This document shows positions 35,466-44,843 of a stretch of 64,000 nt of DNA, piece by piece (position 1 is the first letter of the stretch; each line of letters starts with the position of its first letter). Location of the stretch: assembly GCF_000427445.1 (NCBI RefSeq), contig NZ_KE386496.1:3698004-3762003 (forward strand), written 5' to 3'. Under the pieces are notes generated by a model. That model was not told where the DNA came from. It saw nothing but the letters and a program-made list of their open reading frames with translations, and searched no databases. The stretch is from Methylocapsa acidiphila B2. Its GTDB lineage: Bacteria; Pseudomonadota; Alphaproteobacteria; Rhizobiales; Beijerinckiaceae. The position numbers and the translations under genes are program-made.

Positions 35466-36865
35466 CACGCGTCTCCTTGCGCGGCGGCGATCGGAAGCGT
35501 TACGGCGAGCCTGGCGCCGCCTGACGCGCCGCCGCAAAACTCCATGCGGCCCTTGAAGATCGCGACCCTTTCGCTGATCCCTGCGAGGCCTGATCCAACC
35601 CCGACTCTATCGTCCGGGGCGAGGCCTCGTCCGTCATCCTCGACGGTCAGCCGAACGGCGCCCTTGGTCGATGGATCTGGCTCGTCCGCAAGCCGCTCGA
35701 GAGTGAGATCGACATTGCGGGCGCTTGCATGCCTCGCGGCGTTGGTCACGCCTTCCTGCGCGATGCGAAAAAGGGTGATGGCCAAGGCGTCGGGCAAATC
35801 ATGTAAATCGCCACGATCCGTAAAGGCGAAGCGGGTCGTCGTCCCCAAGCGGCCGTTCCAGCCGGCGACGAGATCTCTGAGGCTCGCGACGAGGCCGAGT
35901 TCGTCGACAATGGCCGGGCGCAGTCTCGCCATCGTGTTGCGCAGCTCGTTCATCATCTTCATGGCGATCTGCGACAGGCTTGCGGCCTCCGGCATCAGCT
36001 CCGGGCATACGGCTTTAGCGGTCGCCCCGACGGAACCGGCGATCGCGTTGATCGCCGCCAGATTTTGCCCGAATTCATCATGGAGCTCGCGGGCCAAGTG
36101 GCGGCGCTCCTCCTCCTGAGCGACGGCGAGGCGGCGCGCGAGCTCCTCCCGTTCGGCCATGGCCGCTTCGAGGCGCGCGGCCATGCGATTGATCACATCG
36201 CCGATCCGCTGCAACTCTACGAGCGGGACTTGCGGAAGCCTGTAGGACAAGTCGCCGGCGCCGAGCCGATCTATGCCCGCCTGCATGGCCAGGGTCGGCC
36301 GCAAGGCGCGATCGATGGCGAAATAGACGACGACGCTCAGGAGCGCGATCGAGCCGACCGTCACCGACATGATCCGCCGCGTTTCGCTCCAGGCGCGCGT
36401 CTCGCCAAGCATGGGGTCGAGCGAGACTTCCACGGTCGCCGCAACGCCGCCGCGAGGTTCGATTGCTCGCCTCAGTGGGCCTAGGGGTGCGAAAAGCGTG
36501 CGGTAGAGCGTCGAGAACCACCGTGGCGTGGCGGCGTCGGAAGCGCCTACGCCGAGGCAGGTGGCATAGACTTGCTGGCGGTCGGCGTTCTCGAAGCGGA
36601 TGCAAGATCCTTCGTCGATCAGCCTGTCCGCTATGAAGCTCCAATCCGGCAATCTTTCATCGCGATCAAATCCGGTTTGGAAGCTGATCGGCTGCAAACC
36701 GAGCTTGCCGGCGATAAGCTCCATCTTCGTCTCGAGGCCGTGGCTGAGCTCCATCCGCGTCTCCATGATGACGAATGTCGCGGCGGCCACGGCGCAAGCG
36801 AGCGCGCCCAGCGCAACCCTAAGCATGACGAAAACCTTGAGGTTGAGCAGACGGGCGGTCCTCAT
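35465..36865 (-). CDS. Membrane sensor histidine kinase (HisKA_3 type)
   Basis: 466 residues from ATG 36865 (GAGG upstream; an extension to 36958 via TTG has no support). Helix 1 about 9-34, periplasmic sensor about 35-163, helix 2 about 165-186, HAMP-like linker 188-240, coiled coil, dimerisation/phosphorylation box RELHDEFGQNLAA with H262, and HATPase_c with NAARHA and the GxGLAGISERV region. Partner of the LuxR-type regulator. The periplasmic domain is not a recognised fold and holds two cysteines that could form a disulfide. Confidence 0.92.
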   Translation of the reverse strand: MRTARLLNLKVFVMLRVALGALACAVAAATFVIMETRMELSHGLETKMELIAGKLGLQPISFQTGFDRDERLPDWSFIADRLIDEGSCIRFENADRQQVYATCLGVGASDAATPRWFSTLYRTLFAPLGPLRRAIEPRGGVAATVEVSLDPMLGETRAWSETRRIMSVTVGSIALLSVVVYFAIDRALRPTLAMQAGIDRLGAGDLSYRLPQVPLVELQRIGDVINRMAARLEAAMAEREELARRLAVAQEEERRHLARELHDEFGQNLAAINAIAGSVGATAKAVCPELMPEAASLSQIAMKMMNELRNTMARLRPAIVDELGLVASLRDLVAGWNGRLGTTTRFAFTDRGDLHDLPDALAITLFRIAQEGVTNAARHASARNVDLTLERLADEPDPSTKGAVRLTVEDDGRGLAPDDRVGVGSGLAGISERVAIFKGRMEFCGGASGGARLAVTLPIAAAQGDA

Positions 36866-37097
36866 TGCGAGCCTCGAGCGCGGCGATTTTTTTAAAAAGG
36901 AGGAACATCGGCGTCGAGAAAGGTCGCAGCTTCCCGATTGCGGGTAAAGCATGTGCAAGGAGGGTCGGGAAATTTTCCCAAGTCCTGCCGGGACCGCATC
37001 CGATGCAGGCTCGGCGGTCGGCCCCTATTCTTTATCGGATCGAGGCGCCTTCGCTTTGATTTTCGTCGCTCGACCCGGCCACGCATAAGGCGATCCA

Positions 37098-37544
37098 ATG
37101 CGCATGAAGCAACCCATCACGAAGAAGTTGAGCGCGCCCGCAGAGAAAGTTTGGGAGGCGATCAGCCGGATCGGACGGCTGGAGGTGTGGTTTCCTATCA
37201 TCGCGACATGCGCCGTGGAAGGAGACGGCATAGGCGCTCGTCGGAGGATGACGACGCAAGACGGGGGTGAGATAACAGACATTATAGAAGAGATAGATCC
37301 GGCGAAAAGGCGACTCACTTATCTGCGAGCGACATCGCCATTTCCCGTGACATTTTATCGAGGAACGGTTGAAGTCTTCGATTCGTTTGACTTGCAGGCG
37401 GTCGTGGCCTGGACCATCGACTTCGAGTCCGCTCCTCAAGACGCCGCCGCTGTCGCCGAATTGGTGAAGGGAGCGATCGGCTCCGGTCTCGACGGGATGG
37501 AAAGGGACCTGCAGGCGGAGGCGGCCTCCCTAGAAAGGGGCTGA
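37098..37544 (+). CDS. SRPBCC (START-like) family protein, MxaD-like
   Basis: 148 residues: KKLSAPAEKVWEAISRIGRLEVWFPII is the standard polyketide-cyclase/SRPBCC opening, followed by beta-strands forming a hydrophobic ligand pocket and a C-terminal helix (AELVKGAIGSGLDGMERDL). The methanol-oxidation protein MxaD belongs to the same superfamily; here there is no signal peptide, so it is probably cytoplasmic. Starts the plus-strand group that continues with DUF2380 and the creatininase-fold gene. Confidence 0.78.
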   Translation: MRMKQPITKKLSAPAEKVWEAISRIGRLEVWFPIIATCAVEGDGIGARRRMTTQDGGEITDIIEEIDPAKRRLTYLRATSPFPVTFYRGTVEVFDSFDLQAVVAWTIDFESAPQDAAAVAELVKGAIGSGLDGMERDLQAEAASLERG

Positions 37545-37651
37545 GGCGGGAGGCCAAGATTTTCGCGTGCTCACGCTTCGATCGGCGCGCGCGTCGCGCC
37601 ACGCTGTCGACGCCCCTATCCACATATTCTTTGGCGCTTTAGGATCAAATC

Positions 37652-38227
37652 ATGAAAACTCATCCATCGGCGGCGCCTCGTTGGAGTTGGCGGCTCATTG
37701 GAGCGGGCGCGCTCCTTGCCGCGTCGCTTGCGCCTCTCGCGGCGTCGCCCGAGCCGCAGCCGCGAATTAAGCTCGCGGTCTTCGACGTCGAGCTCGATGA
37801 TTTCTCGGCGGGCGGTCCGCTCGCGGGCGAAAGTCCGAAAGAGACCGAGATGCTGCGCCACGCCACTGCGCTCGCGCGCGAGCGGCTTGCGCAATCCGGC
37901 CTTTTCGAGACCGTCGATGGGAGCGCTTCGACCAATGAAATGGTCAAATCGCACTGGCTGCGAAAGTGCAACGCATGCGAGGCGGCGATCGCGCGCGACC
38001 TCGGCGCGGACATGTCGTTCCTCGCCTTTTTTCGCAAGGTGAGCGTGATGGAGCAATATCTGGAATTTCGCATCCGGGACGCACGGACCGGCGAGCTCAT
38101 GAATGTCTCGAAGACGGATCTGCGCGGCGAAACCGAGGAGTCGTGGAGCAGGGCTATGACCTGGCTGATCCGATATCAGTTGGTGGAGCCTGAACTCGCG
38201 CGGCGCAATCGCGAGCCGTCGCGCTGA
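37652..38227 (+). CDS. DUF2380 family exported protein
   Basis: 191 residues with a signal peptide (about 13-33, LIGAGALLAASLAPLAAS). The mature part matches the DUF2380 pattern IKLAVFDVELDDFSAGG, CNACEAAIARDLGADMSFLAFFRKVS and ESWSRAMTWLIRYQL. Proteins of this domain are periplasmic and of unknown role; two cysteines in CNAC could bind metal or form a disulfide. I recall such genes beside quinoprotein/methylotrophy genes but cannot verify it here. Confidence 0.75.
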   Translation: MKTHPSAAPRWSWRLIGAGALLAASLAPLAASPEPQPRIKLAVFDVELDDFSAGGPLAGESPKETEMLRHATALARERLAQSGLFETVDGSASTNEMVKSHWLRKCNACEAAIARDLGADMSFLAFFRKVSVMEQYLEFRIRDARTGELMNVSKTDLRGETEESWSRAMTWLIRYQLVEPELARRNREPSR

Positions 38228-38326
38228 GGGCGAGCCCGAGATGGATATGAACGCCGATGCAATCGGTGTTATAGCGCCGTCGGCGCCAGATAGTGGATCT
38301 TCCACGCTGCCACGAAGGATGACGCC

Positions 38327-39136
38327 ATGCCGCCCACACGATTCTGGGCCGAGATGACCTGGACGGATTTCCAGGATGAGGACATGGCCAATGTCATCGC
38401 CGTCCTGCCCGTCGCCGCGATCGAGCAGCATGGGCCGCATTTGCCGCTCGGCGTCGATACATTCATCATGGAAGGCTATATCGCCAAGGTGATCGAGCGC
38501 CTGCCGGACGATCTGCGGGTCCTGTTCTTGCCCGTCCAGACCTGCGGCTGCTCGATCGAGCATCGGGATTTTCCAGGCGCGCTCAGCCTGTCGGCGAAGA
38601 CGACCCTCCGCGTTTGGACGGAGCTTGGCGAATGCGTCCATCGCGCCGGCTGCCGCAAGCTCGTTTTGCTCAATTCGCATGGCGGCAATAGCGCCATCCT
38701 CAGCATTATCGCGCATGATCTTCGCGCCAGGCTCGGCATGCTCGTCGTGACGGCGTCCTGGAGTCGGTTCGGCGCGCCGGACGGGCTTTTTCCTGCGAAG
38801 GAGCTAACCCATGGCATTCATGCCGGCGACGTAGAGACCTCATTGATGCTCAGCTTCCGGCCCGACTTGGTGCGCCGCGACCGGGCGGAGAGTTTCGCCT
38901 CCGAAAGCCTGGCGATCGAGGGCGAGTTCAACTGGCTTCGCGCCGGCAGGCCGACGGGCTTCGGCTGGATGTCGCAGGATCTGTCGGCCTCGGGCGCCAT
39001 GGGAGACGCCGCTGCGGCCGACGCGGAAAAAGGCGAGGCCTGCGCCGATTATGGCGCGACTGCTTTCGTCGAGCTGCTTCAGGATATTGACGGATTCGAC
39101 CTCACAAGGCTCAAGGACGGGCCGCTTCGAGAGTAA
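38327..39136 (+). CDS. Creatininase-fold metallohydrolase
   Basis: 269 residues. Metal-ligand motifs of the creatininase family: EQHGPHLPLGVDTF (E, H, D), NSHGGNSA and HAGDVETS. Members include creatinine amidohydrolase, the riboflavin-pathway enzyme ArfB and mycofactocin MftE, a peptidase; the substrate is not determinable. Gap of 99 bases after DUF2380. Confidence 0.88.
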   Translation: MPPTRFWAEMTWTDFQDEDMANVIAVLPVAAIEQHGPHLPLGVDTFIMEGYIAKVIERLPDDLRVLFLPVQTCGCSIEHRDFPGALSLSAKTTLRVWTELGECVHRAGCRKLVLLNSHGGNSAILSIIAHDLRARLGMLVVTASWSRFGAPDGLFPAKELTHGIHAGDVETSLMLSFRPDLVRRDRAESFASESLAIEGEFNWLRAGRPTGFGWMSQDLSASGAMGDAAAADAEKGEACADYGATAFVELLQDIDGFDLTRLKDGPLRE

Positions 39137-39318
39137 GGCTCGCCGGAGTCCTTCGGATATTCGATCCCGTAGTCTGATGGCGCATTCTTATCCCGAGAAA
39201 GGAAGGATGCGTTCTGGGCAGGCGCGCTGCTTTGGAAGCGGCGCCGAGAACTGCAATGGCGCAACTGAAGTTTTCTTGAGCAATATCGCCGCTTCCTTGG
39301 CCTCGCGACAATCTTTTG

Positions 39319-40443
39319 CTACAGCCGCCCCTCACTCGAGGCACGCTTATTCAGACGTCGATAGAGCGTGCTGCGGTGGACTCCAAGCCGACGCGCGGCC
39401 TCGCTAAAATTGCCTTCGCACGTATCTACCGTGGCCCTCATGGCGGCATGCGCGGCGTCCCGCAATTTATGCTCGGCGAGATGCGCCGAAGGTCCATGAC
39501 AGCGATCCTGCCAATCCCAAGGACAATCGGTCGGTCGGGCGTGACAATCCAACGGCAGATTCATGATCCCGTAGTAGCTGCCGCCGTCGACGCCGATAAG
39601 TTTGGTCGGCTGAGACATGTTGTTTGGAGCGGTTTCGAACAATTCCTCGAATGTCGTCGCGTCCAGGGCGCTCCAATCTCGTTGCACGAACGACAAGCCG
39701 CGACGGTTGGCCGCGATGAGGCGTTGGCGGTCGTCAAAGACCAGCAGGCCTTCTCGGGTTGCGCCGATCACAGCGGGATCGGTATGGAAACGCAGGACCG
39801 TGTAATTGTGAAAAGCGCCGCCGTTGAAAAAACGGTGCTCGATCTGCTCTACGGAGAGACGGATGAGGCCAAGCGCGTGGAGATGCGTCATGCTCGAGTG
39901 CGCCGACAAGTCGAGCGCGCCGATGACGACGCCGCGCGGATCGACGATGGGCATAGCGGCGCATGTGAGAACTTGGTGGCTCTCGAAGAAATGCTCTTTG
40001 CCGTGTAAGGTGACCGGTCGGCGTTCCGCCAGCGCTGTTCCGATCGCGTTTGTGCCGGCGGAGGTTTCGCTCCAAAGGGCGCCTGGCCGCAATGCGACCT
40101 CCGCCGCCTGTCCTGCGAAGGAAACGTCGCCAATCGTGTCGAGAACTATGCCTTGCGCATTGGTGAGAATCACAATGGCGCTTGTATCCCGCGCCTCGCC
40201 GTTTAGCGCGTCAAGCTCCGGTCGACAAAGGCGCCTGAGCTGACTGTAGCGTTCCAGCAACGCGTTTAGCTCTTGCTTGTTCGGCAGCTCGATGCCGGGC
40301 AGCCGACTTTGATCGAGCCCGAATTCGACACATCGCAGCCAGGATCTTAAGATAAGCTGGTTAACCTCATCGACAGGCAATTCGCCGCGTTCAAAGAATT
40401 TGGCGCGGGTCTCTTGCGTAATTGAAGCAGCAACCTCGTGCAT
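39319..40443 (-). CDS. GAF-domain regulator with C-terminal Fis-type helix-turn-helix (AcoR-like, no AAA domain)
   Basis: 374 residues. GAF domain about 88-235 (TDAQGIVLDTIGD-like; SETSAGTNAIGTALAERRPVTLHGKEHFFE is the AcoR-type signature), a second PAS-like part (EGLLVFDDRQRLIAANRRG, about 240-262), and HTH_8 near the end (GNFSEAARRLGVHRSTLYRRLNK). The sigma54-activating AAA+ domain that usually separates these modules is missing, so it may regulate without sigma54. The porin gene lies directly upstream on the same strand, separated by 208 bases. Confidence 0.88.
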   Translation of the reverse strand: MHEVAASITQETRAKFFERGELPVDEVNQLILRSWLRCVEFGLDQSRLPGIELPNKQELNALLERYSQLRRLCRPELDALNGEARDTSAIVILTNAQGIVLDTIGDVSFAGQAAEVALRPGALWSETSAGTNAIGTALAERRPVTLHGKEHFFESHQVLTCAAMPIVDPRGVVIGALDLSAHSSMTHLHALGLIRLSVEQIEHRFFNGGAFHNYTVLRFHTDPAVIGATREGLLVFDDRQRLIAANRRGLSFVQRDWSALDATTFEELFETAPNNMSQPTKLIGVDGGSYYGIMNLPLDCHARPTDCPWDWQDRCHGPSAHLAEHKLRDAAHAAMRATVDTCEGNFSEAARRLGVHRSTLYRRLNKRASSEGRL

Positions 40444-40651
40444 TTCGCGCCATCATTTTTGCATGTTCACAAGAATTTTTGGCGCCGAGGGTCGTCGCCT
40501 AAAACTATTATCAAGAATTCGACGGACGCCAACTTTCAACTACGCTAATTGTCGCAGGGTCATAGCTCGCCAATTGACGCATTATTCGCGGCGTTTGTCG
40601 GTTCATTCAACGTAAGGCAAGTTTTATGCCTTCCGCTTACTGTCCCGGGCG

Positions 40652-42238
40652 TCAGAAGGTGAAAGTCGTTCCTAGGACCAGAGCATCCGAGCTTATGCCT
40701 TCCCCGATCAAATTGTGCGAAACTGAGTGGATATATTCGCTCTGCAGCGTGACCCAATCGCTGAACTGGTATCGGACAAAGCCAATCGCGGAGGCGTTCG
40801 ATGCGACAAGCGTTCCGTCGCCGTGATAGCGCGGGTAATCGATGGCGTTCGCGTGAAGATAGCTGACGCCGTAACTGCCGCCGATGGTCAGACGTTCGAA
40901 CAGCGTGTAAGCGGCTTCGGCATAGAAGCCGGACGATGCGCGTCGCTCGCCATCGATGCTGACGCCGTCGAAATAGAGGGCCGTCGTGCCGAGGCCGACG
41001 CCATAATATCCATAGGCGACGAATGTTGCTGGCCCGAAGTCCAACCTTGCGCCGCCGTCGACTGCCCAAGCGCGCACGGCCGCGCCTCTCGGCAACAGCA
41101 CAGCGTCGTCAGCCTCGACGCGATGTTGCTGCGTGAGCCCATCGGTCCAGGCCGTCAGCTTCACATCCGGCGCGAGCCGGCCGACATATTTCACGCGCGC
41201 CTGAAATCCCGGCTGATCATGCCCGGTCAATGTGCCGGAATAGGGCGCGGCGCCCCATGGCGACTCAAACGAGCCGGCGTTGTTGAACTCCTGGTAAGGC
41301 GAGAAGGCGCCGACCGAGAATGTGACACCGTAGAAGTTCGGCGAGGTGTAGGAGACCTGCGGAATCCAGTCGGCATAGACATATCCGAAGCCGATCCGGC
41401 CTAGGCTGGTGTTGGCGGGGCTCGCGTTTCCTGCGATAGTGCCGGTCCCGAAGAGCGTGAAGTCGTTGAGAATTGCGTCGGAACCGAACAGCCCGATGTC
41501 GCGGCCGATCTTGACCGTTCCGATATCTGGCGTTCCGATCGTTCCGAAGACTTGGCGCACGTCTGCGCCCGGCGTGCCCATCGCGACCGAGGTCCCCGAG
41601 CTGTTGCCGTTGAGAAGGCCGACGTTAACGTTGTTGCCGCCGGTGTAGAGGCCTAGAGTGAAGCCAATGTTATATCCAGACTGAACGGTGGCGATGTTCA
41701 GCACCAATGAGCTCGGGAGCAGGCCGGAGCGAATTGAAGCTGAGTTGTTTATGGTGCTTCCGCCGGAGAGCCCGCCGCCCACCGCGACATTCCCGCCTCT
41801 CTGCTTGAATTGTTCCGCGCCGAAAAAGACGAGCTGACCCTGAAGCCCAACGTCGACGTCTCCGATACGGACGCCGATCCCTTTGTCTGCGCGTGTGACG
41901 AAGCGGTCGTATGGCGCGGCGCTAGGCTTGTCGCCCTTCGACGCGGGGCCGTCGGACTTGGCGACGGCTTGCTGGACGGCGTGCTGGGCAAGTTCGGCGG
42001 CATGACGCCGCTTCAGCTCTTGATACTCGCTCTTCGTCAGAATTCCCTTCGTCCGAAGCTGGTCAAGCAGCCGCTCGGTCGTATCGCCGCGCGCCGGCGC
42101 GGGGTAGAAAAAGGCGATGGCGATGGCCGTTGCCGGGATCAAGCCAACCGTCTTCCGACGAGCGCGGCGGTCAATGAAGTCGCTCGACGGCTTTCTTGTG
42201 ACGTCCGACCTTGCCGCGTCGCCACTTTGCATTGGCAT
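40652..42238 (-). CDS. Outer-membrane porin
   Basis: 528 residues from ATG 42238, selected by AAGGAG seven bases upstream. An unusually long basic leader (about 30 residues) precedes the hydrophobic signal (VGLIPATAIAIAFFYPAPARG). Then a short coiled coil (LLDQLRTKGILTKSEYQELKRRH) and a 16-strand-like barrel rich in aromatic/glycine alternation, ending VLGTTFTF with the terminal phenylalanine needed by BAM. Resembles DcaP/Porin_4-type proteins with an N-terminal periplasmic coiled coil. A tandem operator-like region lies 406-595 bases upstream. Confidence 0.88.
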   Translation of the reverse strand: MPMQSGDAARSDVTRKPSSDFIDRRARRKTVGLIPATAIAIAFFYPAPARGDTTERLLDQLRTKGILTKSEYQELKRRHAAELAQHAVQQAVAKSDGPASKGDKPSAAPYDRFVTRADKGIGVRIGDVDVGLQGQLVFFGAEQFKQRGGNVAVGGGLSGGSTINNSASIRSGLLPSSLVLNIATVQSGYNIGFTLGLYTGGNNVNVGLLNGNSSGTSVAMGTPGADVRQVFGTIGTPDIGTVKIGRDIGLFGSDAILNDFTLFGTGTIAGNASPANTSLGRIGFGYVYADWIPQVSYTSPNFYGVTFSVGAFSPYQEFNNAGSFESPWGAAPYSGTLTGHDQPGFQARVKYVGRLAPDVKLTAWTDGLTQQHRVEADDAVLLPRGAAVRAWAVDGGARLDFGPATFVAYGYYGVGLGTTALYFDGVSIDGERRASSGFYAEAAYTLFERLTIGGSYGVSYLHANAIDYPRYHGDGTLVASNASAIGFVRYQFSDWVTLQSEYIHSVSHNLIGEGISSDALVLGTTFTF

Positions 42239-42786
42239 GAGAGGGCTCCTTGGGAAAGCCCCGGCCGCGTGCAGAGCCCATGGCCGGGGAAGTGACAAGT
42301 GAGATGAAGTCCGCTCACCAACGACCCAGCGGCACGGGTCATCCCGGAAGGGGATGCAGCGGGCGGCCGCGCGACGCCTGTTTAGGCGGGCGTTGGTCGC
42401 ATCGTTTCGGCGGAAAAGGCGGCTCGGAATGAGCGCCGTCGGGCGTGGGATCTGAACGATCGTCAGCCGGTGAGATAAATCCGCGACATCAACTGGTGCT
42501 CCCTGGGCTGCAAGCGTGAGCTCCGCCTTCCGCAATTGGAAGCATTAGCCGTGGTTGGATGTCCGGCATCAATTGGAAACGACAGGAAATATCTATCTAA
42601 TGGGGAGTATCTGTAAAATAAGACATCAAACGTTTGAGTGTCTTGTGGCAGAGTGCGACATCTAGTTTTGGGTTGTCGCAAATTACAACAGCGCGGCAAT
42701 ATGTCTCATACTAAATAATGCTATATAGTGTCGCGGTTCTATTACTCAGAGTGGAATGAAGACGCAATACCGCTTTGCGCTTTGGC
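42239..42786. other. 548-base upstream region of the porin gene
   Basis: No gene recognised; a 79-codon minus frame (42463-42699) has no family character. The distal AT-rich part contains the paired operator-like sites described separately. Confidence 0.5.
42644..42690 (-). promoter_or_regulatory. Two 17-bp operator-like palindromes, 30 bp apart
   Basis: Site 1 (42644-42660) reads TGTGGCA-GAG-TGCGACA; site 2 (42674-42690) reads TGTCGCA-AAT-TACAACA. Both have 7-3-7 architecture around TGTsGCA and centres exactly 30 bp apart, about three helical turns. Half-sites TGTCTCA (42702) and TGTCGCG (42729) follow. They lie upstream of the porin; the nearby GAF-Fis regulator is an obvious candidate to bind them, which is an inference. 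Confidence 0.5.
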
Positions 42787-43272
42787 TCATCCTGTTCCAG
42801 ACGCCAGCGCCTTCTCAAAGCGCAAGGCGGGAGCGCCGTCCTGATAGTAATCGTTGATCATCGCAAAGCCGCGATAGCCGTTCAGCTGGTAGAGCTTGAT
42901 CGCGGGGGCGTTGTCTATGCGCACCTCGAGGCGTAGCGCCAGCGCGCCGCGCGCCTTCGCCACGCGTTCGCTCTCCGCGAGCAACAGGCGGCCGAGTCCG
43001 CAGCCATGCGCGCTGGGATCTAGAGCGAGCGAGAAGAGCCGCGCGCGCGTGGAGTTCCGGCGAAAGGACACGAGGCTGTAGCCGATGACGTGAGCGTCGC
43101 TTTCGAGCACGAGCAGGATCGCGGTCCCCGACGTGAGATAATAGCGCAAATTGCGGCGCGAAAGCTGGTCGCAATCGAAGACCGCGGCCTCGATCGCCAG
43201 AATGGCGGCGAGATCTTCGAGCCGCGCCGGCCGAATCCGAGGCGATGCGCTTGGGCCTATTCGGCGCGCCAC
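42787..43272 (-). CDS. GNAT N-acetyltransferase (RimI-like)
   Basis: 161 residues. IRPARLEDLAAILAIEAAVF opening and acetyl-CoA loop LDPSAHGCGLGRLLLAESERVAKARG, then LRLEVRIDNAPAIKLYQLNGYRGF, the closest match being ribosomal-protein S18 alanine acetyltransferase-like. The GTG start at 43272 lies inside the end of opgD (16-base overlap), so the two are translated together. Target unknown. Confidence 0.88.
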   Translation of the reverse strand: MARRIGPSASPRIRPARLEDLAAILAIEAAVFDCDQLSRRNLRYYLTSGTAILLVLESDAHVIGYSLVSFRRNSTRARLFSLALDPSAHGCGLGRLLLAESERVAKARGALALRLEVRIDNAPAIKLYQLNGYRGFAMINDYYQDGAPALRFEKALASGTG

Positions 43273-44843
43273 GGAAAGGTCCAGGTCTCCGTCAAGGCGC
43301 GCGATCCGGTTCGCAGAAAGGCCCGAAGATCGGTCGATTGGCCGGGCTCCAACTGGACGTCTATGGCGGCGCGAAAGCCGTTGATATGGGGATTTGGCGC
43401 GAGGAAGGAGCGCAGGATCTTGCCTTGGCTTGTCGAGGGGACGACCTCCACCAGGGAAGGGTCGAGCGCGTAATAGGCGAGATCGCCGCCGGTGAAATCG
43501 ATGATGAAGCGGCGCGAGCCGGGCGCGATCGGCTCGGACGAGCCGAGTGCGGCCGCGGTCGTCTGATAGGTGTTGAGCGCGCGCCCATTGGGCGAGAGCC
43601 TTGCAGAATCGATGGTCGCAGTCAGCCTATAGGCGTAACCGTAGGGCTTATTCGGCTCGGGCGCGTCCTTGGGCAGGAACGAGGCGACGATATTGTCGTT
43701 GGTCTCATGCTCGGTCGGAAGCTCGACGAGCTCGATCCTGCCCTCTCCCCAGCTTCCTCTCGGCTCGACGAAATAGCCGGGCCGCATCTCATAGGCGAGG
43801 TCGAGGTCCTGGTAATGCTCGAATTCGCGATCTCGTTGCAAGAGTCCGAACCCGCGAATATTCGGATCGAGAAAGGTCGAGACCTCCGGCTGCGGCGGGT
43901 TGCGCAGGGGCCTCCAGATCCATTCGCCGGTGACGGAATGGATCAAGAGCCCGTCGGAATCATGTAATTCAGGACGGAAATCCTCGTTGAATCGGTGGTC
44001 GTTCTCGCCGATGAAAAACATCGAGGTGAGCGGCGCGAGGCCGAATTTGACGTTCGGCTTGCGCGGAAACAGCGTCGCGGAGATTTCGGCGGCCGTATCG
44101 ACGCCGGGGTAGAGGTCGAAGCGGAAGGCGCCGGTCGTAGCCTCGCTGTCGAGCAGCCCGTAAATCGTCGCCCGATCAGCGCCGGACTCGGGCGCGTCGA
44201 TCCAGAATTCGCGAAAGAAAGGAAACTCCTCCGTCGTGGTCCCTGCGCCGATCGCCAGCGCGCGGGCGGACATGCCATAGCGCTGATCGCGGCCGAGCAG
44301 GCGGAAATAGCTCGCGCCGAGAAAGGCGATCACCTCGTCGAACACTTTCGGCGAGTTCAACGGATAATGGAGGCGAAAGCCGGCGAAGCCGAGATTGACC
44401 GGCAAGGGCTTGTCGAGCTTGGTGCGGCCGTAGTCGAAGAGGTTGGCGGAATAAGGGATCGGCGTCGGGATGCCGTCGCGGATCGTGTTGATCGTGACAG
44501 GGCGTCGGTAGAGATGGCCGAGATGAAATAATTGCAGGCGGAACCGGCTGCCGTTTCCGGCGAGAAAGGCCTTGTCCGGGCGAAACCGCAAATCCCGCCA
44601 GGCGTCGAAGTCGAGTCTGTTCAAACCGTCCGGGAGCGCCGGCGCGGCGGCCTCGAAACGGGCGGCGGCGAGGTCGCGAGCGCGGCGCACCACATCGTCG
44701 AAGTCGAATTTGGGCGTCGCTGGGTCGGGTGGCGGGGGCGTGAGTTTCGACGGCTGAGCCGATGCAGAGCCGAGGCTCGACGCCATGGCGCCGCCCGATG
44801 CGACAAGGCCTTGAACGAGCATGCGGCGGTTCAGGTCGATCAT
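43257..44843 (-). CDS. opgD: Glucan biosynthesis protein OpgD (Tat-exported)
   Basis: 528 residues from ATG 44843. A twin-arginine signal (NRRMLVQGLVASGGAMASSLGSASA) precedes the MdoG/OpgD fold: FDFDDVVRRARDLAAARF, the YxL-FDYGRTKLDKPLP-type catalytic region, FFIGEN, EWIWRPL and WGEGRIELVELPTEHETNDNIVA. OpgD/OpgG shape osmoregulated periplasmic glucans; the twin-arginine signal selects OpgD. Followed by the GNAT gene with a 16-base overlap. Confidence 0.92.
   Translation of the reverse strand: MIDLNRRMLVQGLVASGGAMASSLGSASAQPSKLTPPPPDPATPKFDFDDVVRRARDLAAARFEAAAPALPDGLNRLDFDAWRDLRFRPDKAFLAGNGSRFRLQLFHLGHLYRRPVTINTIRDGIPTPIPYSANLFDYGRTKLDKPLPVNLGFAGFRLHYPLNSPKVFDEVIAFLGASYFRLLGRDQRYGMSARALAIGAGTTTEEFPFFREFWIDAPESGADRATIYGLLDSEATTGAFRFDLYPGVDTAAEISATLFPRKPNVKFGLAPLTSMFFIGENDHRFNEDFRPELHDSDGLLIHSVTGEWIWRPLRNPPQPEVSTFLDPNIRGFGLLQRDREFEHYQDLDLAYEMRPGYFVEPRGSWGEGRIELVELPTEHETNDNIVASFLPKDAPEPNKPYGYAYRLTATIDSARLSPNGRALNTYQTTAAALGSSEPIAPGSRRFIIDFTGGDLAYYALDPSLVEVVPSTSQGKILRSFLAPNPHINGFRAAIDVQLEPGQSTDLRAFLRTGSRALTETWTFPWRAE

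Noticed and set aside
42463-42699. 79-codon minus frame upstream of the porin
   Set aside because: No family character, no ribosome-binding site, and it covers operator-like sites.
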